A stretch of DNA of 64,000 bases. Origin: CAVRXQ01 sp963725215. GTDB lineage: Bacteria > Actinomycetota > Acidimicrobiia > Acidimicrobiales > Bog-793. Both the position numbers and the translations under genes were made by a program. Shown here one piece after another: positions 16,472 through 25,460 of this stretch; within the stretch, counting starts at the first letter, position 1; each line of letters starts with the position of its first letter. The notes below the pieces were generated by a model that saw only the letters and a program-made list of their open reading frames with translations, ran no database searches and had not been told where the DNA came from. The DNA is taken from the NCBI GenBank assembly GCA_963725215.1, contig CAVRXQ010000006.1, positions 206,065 through 270,064 of the forward strand. The letters run 5' to 3'.

Positions 16472-17440
16472 TCAATCCGTCGTGAGGAGAAGCTTTCCCG
16501 TCGTGCGTCGACCCTCGAGGTCGGAGTGGGCGCGAGCGGCCTCCCGCAGCGGGTAAGTCCCGCCGATTTCGATCGAAAGCCAGCCTTCCTCGAGCGCCGA
16601 GAACACCTCGCGAGCGCGCCACGCAAGCTCGCGGTCGTCGGCGACGTACGCGCCGAGCATGGGTCGCGTTACATAGAGGGAGTTTTGGCCGAGTCGGGCG
16701 AGGTCGAAGGGGGGAACGGGACCACTCGCGGCGCCGAAGAGAACGAGGTAGCCGCGCCGTGTGATCGCTTGCAGACTCATTTCGAAAGTCGCCGCACCAA
16801 CGCCGTCGTAGACGACGGCGACGCCAAGCCCCGACGTCAGGCGCGCGACCTCGTCTTGGAACTCGTCGTATTCGACGACGAAATCCGCTCCCGCGGCCCG
16901 AGCGACGGCGGCCTTTTCCGGCGTCGAGGTCGTCGCGACGACTCTCGCGCCGAAGTGCTTCGCGAATTGGACCAGCAGTCGTCCCACGCCTCCCGCTGCT
17001 GCGTGGATCGCGACGTCATCGCCCGGGCGGACTTGATAGGTGCTGACGATGAGGTAGTGCGCCGTGATTCCCTGAAGCATCACCGCCGCAGCATTGCGGA
17101 AGGAGACACCGTCGGGTATCCGCACGGATCGTCGTGCCTTCACGACAGCGCGCTCCGCGTAGCTACCAGGAGCGTCCAGCCACGTGACGCGATCGCCTGG
17201 CGAGAAGCCGGAGACCTCTGGTCCAACCGACAGCACGGTTCCCGATCCCTCAGCGCCCGGAACAAACGGCGTTTCCCGCGCGTAGGGAGGACGCCCGATC
17301 CGGCCGTAGACGTCCATGAAGTTCACCCCGGCCGCCTCAACGCGGACGAGGAGTTCGCCCGCGGAAGCCTCCGGGTCGGGGACATCTTGGAGCTCGAGAA
17401 CCTCGGGTCCGCCGTGGCGGCTGACGACGACGGCGCGCAA
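16472..17440 (-). CDS. Zinc-less quinone oxidoreductase, MDR superfamily (Qor-like)
   Basis: NADPH-dependent quinone or enone reductase of about 322 residues. It shows the GroES-like N-terminal fold (VEAAGVNFMDVYGRIG, PFVPGAEGSGTV), the nucleotide-binding loop AAAGGVGRLLVQFAKHFGA, and the C-terminal GKLLL tail of the Qor group. Catalytic zinc cysteines are absent, as in quinone oxidoreductases. The start is TTG 17440, with GGGGAGG six to eight bases upstream; the longer open frame towards 18361 is antisense to the ClC gene and not protein-like. It lies 59 bases downstream of the ClC gene on the same strand. Confidence 0.88.
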   Translation of the reverse strand: MRAVVVSRHGGPEVLELQDVPDPEASAGELLVRVEAAGVNFMDVYGRIGRPPYARETPFVPGAEGSGTVLSVGPEVSGFSPGDRVTWLDAPGSYAERAVVKARRSVRIPDGVSFRNAAAVMLQGITAHYLIVSTYQVRPGDDVAIHAAAGGVGRLLVQFAKHFGARVVATTSTPEKAAVARAAGADFVVEYDEFQDEVARLTSGLGVAVVYDGVGAATFEMSLQAITRRGYLVLFGAASGPVPPFDLARLGQNSLYVTRPMLGAYVADDRELAWRAREVFSALEEGWLSIEIGGTYPLREAARAHSDLEGRRTTGKLLLTTD

Positions 17441-17499
17441 CAGCGTCCTCCCCTTCGGATCTTGCGATCGAACAGTACCGGCGAAGCTTCGGAGAGCAA

Positions 17500-19038
17500 T
17501 CAGGAAGGAGCCACCGTCTGGGTGCGAGGTCGATCGATGTCGACGCCACGCCGCAGGAGCTTCGTCGTGTAGATCGTCCCGTATGTGAGCGCCTTCGACA
17601 ATCCGACCGAGATCCCGACCGCGAGCATCACCGCCGCAGCGATGTGGAAATTCCCCGTCATTTCCGTTGCGCTCGCGATCGAGGTAAACGGGGCCCTGGT
17701 CGCCGCGCCGAACACCGCGCCCATCGCGATCACCCCGTAGAGCGCGGGGTGTCCCGCAGCGGATCCGAACGTGTCGTTCGCGACGAAGCCGAACGCGGTG
17801 CCCGTCATCGCGCCGGCAAAAAGGGAAGGGGCGAAGATGCCGCCTGATCCCCCGATCCCCAAGGTGACACTCGTCGCGACAATTTTCGCCACGGCGAGCG
17901 CAACGAGGAGCCACAACACCGTGTGGCCGTTCAACGCCTTTTCGATCACGGGGTACCCGACCCCGTAGAGGCCGGGTAACGCGAGGAGGAGCAACCCCAA
18001 CAACACGCCCCCCACCGCGGGTCGTGCCCATTCGGGCCGACCCCTCCAGATTGCATCGAACAGGTCTTCGGTGCGGTAGAGAACGTTCTTGAACGCGACG
18101 CCGACGATGCCGCAGACGACACCCAAGACGATGACCAAGAGGTAACTCGTCGAATGCACGACGATGAGGTTGTGGGGGATAGAAGCGAAGATGGGCTGAG
18201 TACCGAAGGCTGCCCTGCTGATCAAGTCGGCGACCGCCGACGCGACAATCATCGGAAAGATCGCGTCGACGACAAAGGACCGAAGGATCAATTCGAAGCC
18301 GAAGAACGCACCGGTGATCGGCGCGTTGAACGTGCCGGAGATCCCGCCAGCGGCGCCGCACGCGACTAGGGCCATCATGCGGTTCTCGGGCATCTTGAGC
18401 ACCTGGCCGACGGTCGACGCGAACGCCGAACCGATCTGCACGATCGGGCCCTCACGGCCGATGGAACCACCGGATCCGATGCAAAGCGCGGACCCCAGTG
18501 CCTTCACGATCGTCACCCGCGGCCGGATCCGACCCTTTTGCTCGACGACCGCGTACATCACCTCGGGTACGCCGTGTCCTCGCGCTTCCGGGGCGTATCG
18601 CTCGATGAGAGGGCCATACAAAAGGCCACCGATGAGCGGAGCGACGATGAAAAAGCCGAGCCCGAGGAACGCGAGGTGGTCGCCCGGGGTGCGACCTTGC
18701 TGGCCGAACTGGTAGCTGCCTGTCGCGAGCCAGGTGAAACCGAAGATCATCCAGCGAAATGCGATCGCACCGACGCCCGCGGCGAATCCGACCAGCGCCG
18801 CGAGCAAGGTAAAGCCAAAACGGGAGGTCGCGAGCCAACGGCCGATGCGTTCGCCGGCGTCGCGTGGCCACGGCGCGAGGTGCAGAACTTCGCCGTTCGG
18901 CTCCATCTGATTCGTCGCGCCAAGCAGCCTGAACGGTGTCATCGACCGCACGTGAGCGAGCACGGCACGCGGTCTTCGCGCGTCAGCCCCGGCCGCGTCC
19001 TCGGGGCCGGAATCGTTCGGGCAATCGGGGGAAGCCAC
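17500..19038 (-). CDS. ClC-family chloride channel/transporter
   Basis: Integral membrane protein of 512 residues with about ten or more hydrophobic helices. Family signatures are GSGGSIGREGPIVQIGS (about residue 186, with the gating Glu in GREGP), the antiparallel-repeat segment GIGGSGGIFAPSLFAGAM, and GAATRAPFTSIASATEMTG. The first 60 residues are polar and poorly conserved, so an internal start is possible. There is no CBS domain. It would move chloride or exchange Cl- for H+. A TetR gene diverges from it across a 68-base gap holding a perfect palindrome, so that regulator may control it. Confidence 0.9.
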   Translation of the reverse strand: MASPDCPNDSGPEDAAGADARRPRAVLAHVRSMTPFRLLGATNQMEPNGEVLHLAPWPRDAGERIGRWLATSRFGFTLLAALVGFAAGVGAIAFRWMIFGFTWLATGSYQFGQQGRTPGDHLAFLGLGFFIVAPLIGGLLYGPLIERYAPEARGHGVPEVMYAVVEQKGRIRPRVTIVKALGSALCIGSGGSIGREGPIVQIGSAFASTVGQVLKMPENRMMALVACGAAGGISGTFNAPITGAFFGFELILRSFVVDAIFPMIVASAVADLISRAAFGTQPIFASIPHNLIVVHSTSYLLVIVLGVVCGIVGVAFKNVLYRTEDLFDAIWRGRPEWARPAVGGVLLGLLLLALPGLYGVGYPVIEKALNGHTVLWLLVALAVAKIVATSVTLGIGGSGGIFAPSLFAGAMTGTAFGFVANDTFGSAAGHPALYGVIAMGAVFGAATRAPFTSIASATEMTGNFHIAAAVMLAVGISVGLSKALTYGTIYTTKLLRRGVDIDRPRTQTVAPS

Positions 19039-19069
19039 GTCAGGGACCGTCCAAAGCCTAGAGAGGTTC

Positions 19070-19081
19070 CGTACTAGTACG
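19070..19081. promoter_or_regulatory. Palindromic candidate operator between clc and tetR
   Basis: CGTACTAGTACG is a perfect 12-base palindrome in the short divergent intergenic region, 26 bases before the TetR start; a typical autoregulatory TetR operator position. Confidence 0.5.
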
Positions 19082-19106
19082 CAACTTCGATACCATTGCT
19101 AGCTAT

Positions 19107-19772
19107 ATGGCCACAAGCATGCGAAATGCGCGCCACAGCCGCGACACCGGCGCGCCGAGGATGCGCGCTGAGTGGGGATCGACTTCGAGAGAGGACATCG
19201 TCCGCGCGGCGACTGAGGTCGTGCAGGCAGGCGGATTCGAAACGATGACGATCCGCAGCCTCGCCACGATGCTCAACGTCGCGCCGATGACGCTTTACGG
19301 CCACGTGAAGGACAAGGACGATCTCGTCCGCGAGGTCGTCGACCGGTTGCTGGCGCGCGAATGGAAGACGAAGGTCCTGAAGTCCGATTGGAGACGCTGG
19401 GTCGTCTCGGTCTCCGATCGTCTGCGGAGGTTCCTCGTCGGCCAGCCGGCAGCCCTTCATGTGTATTTGCGCGGACCCGTGACATCCGACAGCGCGATCG
19501 GGCGGATGGAAGAGATGCTCTCCGTGTTGGAACAAGCGACCGGGGACAGTGCATCCGCGCAGCGCGCGTACGCCGCAATCCATACCTACACGGTGGGCTT
19601 TGCCTCGCTCGAGGCGTCGCGCTCCTCGTGGCAGCGGCGTCGCGACGGGGAAGAGGACACGATCGCGCGTGAGCTCGGCTCCTACACCTCGAGCCGTCAG
19701 TTCAGTGAAGGGCTCGGATACATCCTCGACGGGATCGAGGCGCGCGCGTTGCGACGAGTCAGAACTCGCTAG
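19107..19772 (+). CDS. TetR-family transcriptional regulator
   Basis: Repressor-type protein of 221 residues. The N-terminal HTH lies at about 28-75 (SREDIVRAATEVVQAGGFET, MTIRSLATMLNVAPMTLYGH). The helical C-terminal domain resembles the TetR_C group that binds small ligands. The first 20 residues are basic and variable; ATG 19107 was kept, but a later start is possible. It is divergent from the ClC gene with a palindrome between, and 95 bases upstream of gnd. Its ligand and targets are unknown. Confidence 0.88.
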   Translation: MATSMRNARHSRDTGAPRMRAEWGSTSREDIVRAATEVVQAGGFETMTIRSLATMLNVAPMTLYGHVKDKDDLVREVVDRLLAREWKTKVLKSDWRRWVVSVSDRLRRFLVGQPAALHVYLRGPVTSDSAIGRMEEMLSVLEQATGDSASAQRAYAAIHTYTVGFASLEASRSSWQRRRDGEEDTIARELGSYTSSRQFSEGLGYILDGIEARALRRVRTR

Positions 19773-19867
19773 CACGTCTGCGCGAATGCGGCGCGACGTG
19801 GTTCCTCGCTAGCTTCGCGACCACATCCCGCGATCGAGCGGGACGGCCCTCAAGGCAGGAGGAGCGC

Positions 19868-20881
19868 ATGCAGCTCGGCATGGTCGGCTTGGGGCGGATG
19901 GGGGCGAACATGGTCCGCCGGTTGATGAAGGCGGGTCACGAGTGCGTCGTGTATGACCTCAACGCGGCTGCGGTCACGGCTCTCAGCAACGAAGGAGCGA
20001 CGGGCGCTCATTCGGTGGAGGAGTTCGTGCTACATCTCGCGCCGCCGCGCAACGTCTGGATGATGGTTCCGGCCGGGGTGACCGGGAAGACGATCGAAAG
20101 CCTCGCCGGACATCTCCAAAAGGCCGACACGCTGATCGACGGCGGCAACTCCTACTACCGCGATGACATCGATCGGGCAGAGGAGCTTCGCAAGAAAGGT
20201 TTGCACTACGTCGACGCCGGAACGAGCGGCGGGGTGTGGGGACTAGAGCGCGGGTTCTGCCTAATGATCGGTGGGGATGACGAGGCGGTGGATCGACTCG
20301 CGCCGATATTCGAGGCGCTCGCACCTGGGCCCGGAGAGGTCTCGCGAACGCCCGGTCGATCCGGCTCTCCGTCACCGTCTGAGCAAGGATGGCTGCACTG
20401 CGGGTCGAATGGCGCCGGTCATTTCGTGAAGATGGTTCACAACGGGATCGAGTACGCGGTGATGGCCGCGTACGCAGAAGGACTGAACATCTTGAAGAAC
20501 GCGGACGTCGGCGCAACTCGTCGCGTCGACGACGCGGAGACCGCTCCCTTGCGAGACCCGAAGTACTACCGCTACGAGCTCAACTTGCCCGAGATCGCCG
20601 AGGTGTGGAGGCGAGGCAGCGTGATCGCTTCGTGGCTGCTCGACCTCACCGCGGAGGCGTTGTACGCGGATCCCCAACTCGCCCAGTTCGAAGGCCGGGT
20701 CTCGGACTCCGGCGAGGGCCGCTGGACGAGTATCGCGGCGATCGACGAGGGGGTGCCGGCGACCCTGTTGACGGCGGCGTTGTATTCCCGCTTCGGATCG
20801 CAAGGAGCGGCGCTCTTCTCCGACAAGGTGGAGTCCGCGCAGCGCAAGGCCTTCGGCGGCCACGAGGAGAAAAAGGAGTGA
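19868..20881 (+). CDS. gnd: 6-phosphogluconate dehydrogenase, decarboxylating (short, NAD-type)
   Basis: Converts 6-phosphogluconate to ribulose 5-phosphate and CO2 with NAD(P)H. The protein has 337 residues, the short class rather than the 470-residue enteric form. It carries the Rossmann GLGRMGANMVRRL (about 7), DGGNSYYRDD, the substrate loop GTSGGVWGLERGFCLMIGG and catalytic GAGHFVKMVHNGIEYAVM with Lys and His-Asn. Strong RBS AGGAGGAGC. It is the first gene of the gnd-pgi-zwf operon and overlaps pgi by four bases. Confidence 0.94.
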   Translation: MQLGMVGLGRMGANMVRRLMKAGHECVVYDLNAAAVTALSNEGATGAHSVEEFVLHLAPPRNVWMMVPAGVTGKTIESLAGHLQKADTLIDGGNSYYRDDIDRAEELRKKGLHYVDAGTSGGVWGLERGFCLMIGGDDEAVDRLAPIFEALAPGPGEVSRTPGRSGSPSPSEQGWLHCGSNGAGHFVKMVHNGIEYAVMAAYAEGLNILKNADVGATRRVDDAETAPLRDPKYYRYELNLPEIAEVWRRGSVIASWLLDLTAEALYADPQLAQFEGRVSDSGEGRWTSIAAIDEGVPATLLTAALYSRFGSQGAALFSDKVESAQRKAFGGHEEKKE

Positions 20882-22525
20882 TCCCAGAGACCGTCGATGC
20901 GACGACGACCCCCGAGTGGTTCACCCTCGCCGAGCACCGCGGCGCCGATCGCGAGGTGCACCTGCGCGAGTTCTTCGCCTCGGATCCGGGGCGTGGAAAG
21001 CGCATGACTCTCGAGGCGGCAGATCTCCGCCTCGATTACTCGAAGCACCGTCTCCGTCAGGAGACGCTCGATGCCCTCGTCGAGCTGGCCCGCCGCGTCG
21101 GGGTGGAGGCGTGGCGAGACGCGATGTACTCCGGAGAGCACGTCAACACGACAGAGGACCGGGCCGCTTTGCACATCGCGCTCGAGAAAGCCGCGCAGCG
21201 ACCGATTGGTCGTCGACGGACAAGACGTCGTCGACGACGTTCATCGCGTCCTCGACCGCATGGGAGCGGTGTCGGACGCGATCCGGTTGGGGGACTGGAA
21301 AGGCGCGACGGGAAAGCCGATCCGCGTCGTCGTCAACATCGGCATCGGTGGCTCTGACCTCGGTCCAGCGATGGCCTATGAGGCGCTGAAGGACTATGCC
21401 GAGGACGGCGTCAGTTGTCGGTTCGTGTCGAATGTCGACCCGGTGGACCTGTGGCAGAAAACCTCCGACCTCGATCCCGCGGAGACGCTGTTTGTCGTTT
21501 CGTCGAAGACGTTCACGACCCTCGAGACGCTGACGAACGCGCGTGCCGCGAAAACCTGGTTGCTCCGCGGTCTCGGGGCGGATGACTCCGCGACGGCTCG
21601 GCACTTTGTCGCGGTTTCCACGAACACGGAACAGGTGCGCGCGTTCGGCATCGATCCCCACAACATGTTCGAATTCTGGGACTGGGTCGGAGGGCGCTAT
21701 TCGTACGACTCGGCGATCGGCTTCTCGCTGATGTGCGCGATCGGCAAGGAACGCTTCGCGGAGATGCTCGAGGGTTTCCATGCGATGGATGAGCACTTCG
21801 CGAGCGCTCCGTTGCACGCGAACATGCCGGTTGTCCAGGGGATGCTGAACGTCTGGTACAACAATTTCTTTGCCGCGCAAAGTCACGCGGTGCTTGCGTA
21901 CTCCGAGCGGCTATCGCGATTCGCCGCGTACCTGCAACAGCTGACAATGGAGTCGAACGGCAAGTCGGTCCGTCGAGATGGTTCGGAAGTGCAAACGCAG
22001 TCGGGCGAGATCTTCTGGGGCGAGCCGGGAACGAACGGACAGCACGCCTTTTATCAACTGCTGCACCAAGGGAAAAAGCTCGTCCCCGTGGACTTCATCG
22101 GCTTCGCCAATTCGACGCGTGAGCACGACGACCAGCACGACTTATTGATGGCGAACTGCTTCGCGCAAAGCGCCGCGCTCGCATTCGGTAGGAGCGCGGA
22201 AGAGGTGGCAGCGACGGGAGTCCCACGAACCCTCATCCCGCACAAGGTGATGCCGGGCAACCACCCGAGCTCGACGATCCTTGCCCCGAAGCTCACGCCG
22301 TCAGTACTCGGTCAGCTCGTTTCCCTCTACGAGCACACCGTATTCGTCGAGGGCGTGGTCTGGGGCATCGATTCGTTCGACCAGTGGGGCGTCGAGCTCG
22401 GCAAGGAGCTCGCGGACGAGCTCGCCCCGGCGCTCGGCGAAAAGGACGCGCCGGATCTCACCGATCAGGACAGTTCCTCTGCGGCCCTCGTCGAGTGGTT
22501 CAGGGAACGGCGCGTGCGCGCATGA
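20878..22525 (+). pseudogene. pgi: Glucose-6-phosphate isomerase, frameshifted near residue 110
   Basis: Interconverts glucose 6-phosphate and fructose 6-phosphate. GTG 20878 (GTGA overlap with the gnd stop, GGAG just upstream) begins a frame with the proper N-terminus: LRLDYSKHRL, MYSGEHVNTTEDRAALHIAL. Around 21200-21215 the sequence moves to the +1 frame, where LVVDGQDVVDDVHRVLD and the rest follow without further breaks: NIGIGGSDLGP, VSSKTFTTLETLTNAR, the GKSVRRDG motif and QWGVELGKELA. Together the two frames give a full-length protein of about 548 residues. One extra base, real or from sequencing, explains it. Stop overlaps the zwf start. Confidence 0.9.
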
Positions 22526-23919
22526 CAGAACGGCCAAAGGCGTTCGTGCTGTTCGGGATCACGGGCGATCTCGCGAAGAAGCTCCTTTTGCCCGCGCTCT
22601 ATCACCTCGAAGCGCGCAAGGTGCTCGACGTCCCGATCGTCGGCGTGGCCCTCACCGACCTCGACGACAAGGGACTCGTGAACAAAGTGCGCGAGGAGTT
22701 GTCGGAGTCGCTATCGCTCGACGATCGCGTCTTCGAACGTTTCGCGAAGCGGTTGTCGCTCGTGGCGGGGGACTATGCGAGCTCCGACACGTTCGCGGCT
22801 CTCGCCAAAAAGCTCGGCAACCCGACGGCTCACTACGTGCACTACCTCGCCGTCCCGCCGTCGTTGTTTGCCACCGTCGCCGAGGGACTCGCAAAAGTTG
22901 GGCTGAATGTCGAGTCGCGTCTCGTCGTCGAAAAGCCCTTCGGGCACGATTACGACTCCGCGGTCGCGCTGAACGCGGAGCTACACAAGTACTTCCCCGA
23001 AGAGCGAATCTTCCGTGTGGACCACTTCCTCGGCAAGGAACCAATCGAGGACCTGTTGATGTTCAGGTTCGCGAACTCGTTGCTCGAACCGCTTTGGAAT
23101 CGGGCGTACGTCGCGTCGGTACAGATCACGATGGCCGAGGAATTCGACGTCGCGGATCGCGGCGCGTTTTACGACGCCGTCGGCACCATCAGGGACGTGC
23201 TCGAGAACCACCTGCTCCAGCTGCTCTCGTATCTCGCCATGGATCCTCCGGTCTCCGACAGTGCGGACTCGTTACGCGACGAGCAGGTGCGGCTGTTGAA
23301 GTCGGTGCGGACGATTGGCAAGTCGGATTGCGTTCGCGGCCAATACGAGGGATACCTCGACGTCGACGGGGTGCGAAAGGATTCGACGACAGAGACGTTT
23401 GTCGCCGTACGGCTGTACATCGACAACTGGCGTTGGGCGGACGTGCCGTTCGTCATCCGCGCCGGAAAGTGCCTCCCGGTCACAGCGATCGAAGTCGTCG
23501 TCGAACTGAGGCGACCACCGTTGCTGTTGTTCGCGGCGGCCGAGGCGGAGCGGCCCGAGCCGAACTTGATCCGGTTCCATTTGCAACCCCAGGCCGCGCT
23601 CAGCTTCGAGCTGTTGGCCAAGGCTCCAGGCCCGCGGGCGGCGACGAGGCAGGTCCTTGTGGCCGTCGACCTGAGCCGGAGCCTCGGTCCCGTCGAAGAC
23701 GCCTACGAGCGCGTGGTCTCAGATGCGATCGCGGGGGATCAACGGCACTTCGCCCGGGAGGACATGGTCGAAGAGGAGTGGCGGATCGTCGGCCAGATAC
23801 TCGACCAGACCGACGCTCCGGTCGTCTACCCCCGTGGGACGTGGGGTCCGCAGAAGGCGGCGGTGCTCCCTCCCGGGGGCTGGACGGAAGTGAAGAACGC
23901 GCCTCAGCTCGAGAACTGA
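22522..23919 (+). CDS. zwf: Glucose-6-phosphate 1-dehydrogenase
   Basis: First step of the oxidative pentose phosphate pathway: glucose 6-phosphate to 6-phosphogluconolactone with NAD(P)+. The 465-residue protein shows the coenzyme motif FGITGDLAKKLLLPALY (about 11), EKPFGHD, and the active-site signature RVDHFLGKEPIEDLL with the catalytic His. ATG 22522 overlaps the pgi stop (ATGA); the open frame further upstream is antisense noise inside pgi. Third gene of gnd-pgi-zwf, so the route from glucose 6-phosphate to pentose phosphate is encoded as a unit; a lactonase is not in the window. Confidence 0.95.
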   Translation: MTERPKAFVLFGITGDLAKKLLLPALYHLEARKVLDVPIVGVALTDLDDKGLVNKVREELSESLSLDDRVFERFAKRLSLVAGDYASSDTFAALAKKLGNPTAHYVHYLAVPPSLFATVAEGLAKVGLNVESRLVVEKPFGHDYDSAVALNAELHKYFPEERIFRVDHFLGKEPIEDLLMFRFANSLLEPLWNRAYVASVQITMAEEFDVADRGAFYDAVGTIRDVLENHLLQLLSYLAMDPPVSDSADSLRDEQVRLLKSVRTIGKSDCVRGQYEGYLDVDGVRKDSTTETFVAVRLYIDNWRWADVPFVIRAGKCLPVTAIEVVVELRRPPLLLFAAAEAERPEPNLIRFHLQPQAALSFELLAKAPGPRAATRQVLVAVDLSRSLGPVEDAYERVVSDAIAGDQRHFAREDMVEEEWRIVGQILDQTDAPVVYPRGTWGPQKAAVLPPGGWTEVKNAPQLEN

Positions 23920-23941
23920 AGCACGCCCGCCGGTCGAGAAG

Positions 23942-24700
23942 TTAGGCGGGAACCTTCGAGTAGGCGATCGTCGACTTCGGCACGGGGACGTCGATGTGCT
24001 CGCCCCATTTTCCGAATTGCGTGATCGAAGTGAAACTGCCTTGTATCGCGGTGAGTTGGATCGGAAGCGACGCGCCGTGGGACGCGACGTCCAAGCTGAG
24101 GTTGATTTTCGTGCTCGACGAAGTCTGCGTCCACGTCATCGCGAAGACGTCACGGCCGTTCAACGTGACGTGCTTCACCGATACGGATTTCGAGCTCGTC
24201 GGCAGGAGCGCCTTCGCCAGCGGACCGATCGTTCCCCCGGAGACGATTCCTTTGAATTGCGAAGAGCCCTTCGCGACGGTGATCCACTTCGTACCGACGG
24301 ACTTCGCGCCTTTACTCGAAAGCCCGACGATTTTCTCGAGCCCGAGGGTGTTACCCGATATGTAGGCAGCTTCGGTGGTGAGGCGAACGCTCGCTGTCGC
24401 GTTCCCGAAATCAATCGACTCGAGGCCGTTCGACCGACCAGCGTCCTCGGTCACCTTCTCTGTCTGCTTCGTCGACTTGTCCGTGGAAGTGATCGTGAGT
24501 CGCACGCTCGACTGACCAGTCATCGTGGAAAGCGTCTGGTTGATGAGTTGCTTTGCGCTCGGAAGTGAGCTGCGTCCGAGATCCCGGGCCACCGCTGCTC
24601 CCGAGAACGAGACGACGACGAGCGACAGGGCTAACAGCGCACAACCGACCGAAACAGCAGCTAGGGCGCGGCAAAAATGGAACTTAGGAGAGGGGTTCAC
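23942..24700 (-). CDS. Exported protein of unknown function (LppX/LprG-like size and layout)
   Basis: A 252-residue secreted protein. GTG 24700 follows a purine-poor leader; the N-terminus has a hydrophobic signal (VSVGCALLALSLVVVSFSGA) with no clear lipobox. The mature part is Ser/Thr-rich with alternating beta-type segments (VRLTITSTDKST, ASVRLTTEAAYISG, WITVAKGSSQF), resembling the curved-sheet lipoprotein folds of actinobacteria in pattern only. No motif gives a function. It is convergent with zwf, 22 bases from its stop. Confidence 0.6.
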   Translation of the reverse strand: MNPSPKFHFCRALAAVSVGCALLALSLVVVSFSGAAVARDLGRSSLPSAKQLINQTLSTMTGQSSVRLTITSTDKSTKQTEKVTEDAGRSNGLESIDFGNATASVRLTTEAAYISGNTLGLEKIVGLSSKGAKSVGTKWITVAKGSSQFKGIVSGGTIGPLAKALLPTSSKSVSVKHVTLNGRDVFAMTWTQTSSSTKINLSLDVASHGASLPIQLTAIQGSFTSITQFGKWGEHIDVPVPKSTIAYSKVPA

Positions 24701-24828
24701 GAAGCGAGGCTACCTGGCCGACGAACGAGCCCTGACGCGTGTTCCACAGGGACGTCCGACGAGACACGGGCGGCGGAGATGATCTACGCAAAATGCAGGA
24801 CATCCCGAGTTCGCACCCCGCGACGACG

Positions 24829-25350
24829 TCAGGCGGCGGCTTTCACCACGAACCAGGTACCTCCGACCCCTTGCCCGTTCGTTTGCCCGGGAGCCGTGTC
24901 TGCTGCGTAGCGGTACAGCGGCAGACCCTTGTAGGTCACTTGCAGTCCATTGCCCCGCTTTCTCGTGCCGAGGAGAGCTTGCTTCACCCCGCTCCCGGCC
25001 AAGGCGTGCGTGACGCCTTTCGGCAACATGAGCGGTGGCCAGGCTTCCGTGCATCCGACGTTGCAGGCGATCTTCTTCGATGTATCGAGGGTGAAGTGGT
25101 AAAGGGTGTAGCCGGACGAAGTGATGAGGATCGACCCGACCTTTCCCCGCTTTGCCGATTTCACGACGAGCGAGGAGACCGCCCGCGAATGCTGGTGGGT
25201 TGTCGCGAGGTGTGAGTCGGCAGGTCGAGCCGACGCGGAAGCCGCGGTAGTTGAGGCGAAGGTGATGAGGCCGGCGAGCATGACCGCGAAAGCGAGTATC
25301 CGCGAGTCGCGGCGGCGCATCCGACGGGAAACGACGGATCCGAGTGGCAT
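24829..25350 (-). CDS. Secreted protein with COG4315-type repeats
   Basis: Exported protein of about 173 residues. ATG 25350 is chosen because GAGGAGGGG lies directly upstream; an earlier in-frame start at 25464 would place the signal peptide internally. After the signal (AFAVMLAGLITFASTTAASA), two units of the 'secreted repeat of unknown function' family are visible: GSILITSSGYTLYHFTLD ... CTEAWPPL and LQVTYKGLPLYRYAADTAPG ... GTWFVV. Such proteins are common in actinomycetes and have no assigned role. Two Cys (CNVGC) may form a disulfide. Confidence 0.75.
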   Translation of the reverse strand: MPLGSVVSRRMRRRDSRILAFAVMLAGLITFASTTAASASARPADSHLATTHQHSRAVSSLVVKSAKRGKVGSILITSSGYTLYHFTLDTSKKIACNVGCTEAWPPLMLPKGVTHALAGSGVKQALLGTRKRGNGLQVTYKGLPLYRYAADTAPGQTNGQGVGGTWFVVKAAA

Positions 25351-25460
25351 AGCCCCTCCTCGGTGGTTGCGGAGTCTCATTGGTAAAGGAACGGTCGACG
25401 AGTGCAAACGGATTGCTCCTCTCGCGCGCGGTGAGCTGAGCTGGTGAGGCGCCGATCGCG

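Noticed and set aside
17441..18361. Long upstream extension of the quinone oxidoreductase frame
   Set aside because: It is antisense-frame sequence of the ClC gene, Arg-rich and without similarity; the family start lies at 17440.
22281..23945. 554-residue Arg-rich open frame over zwf
   Set aside because: Frame shadow in high-GC coding sequence; zwf is intact in the other frame.
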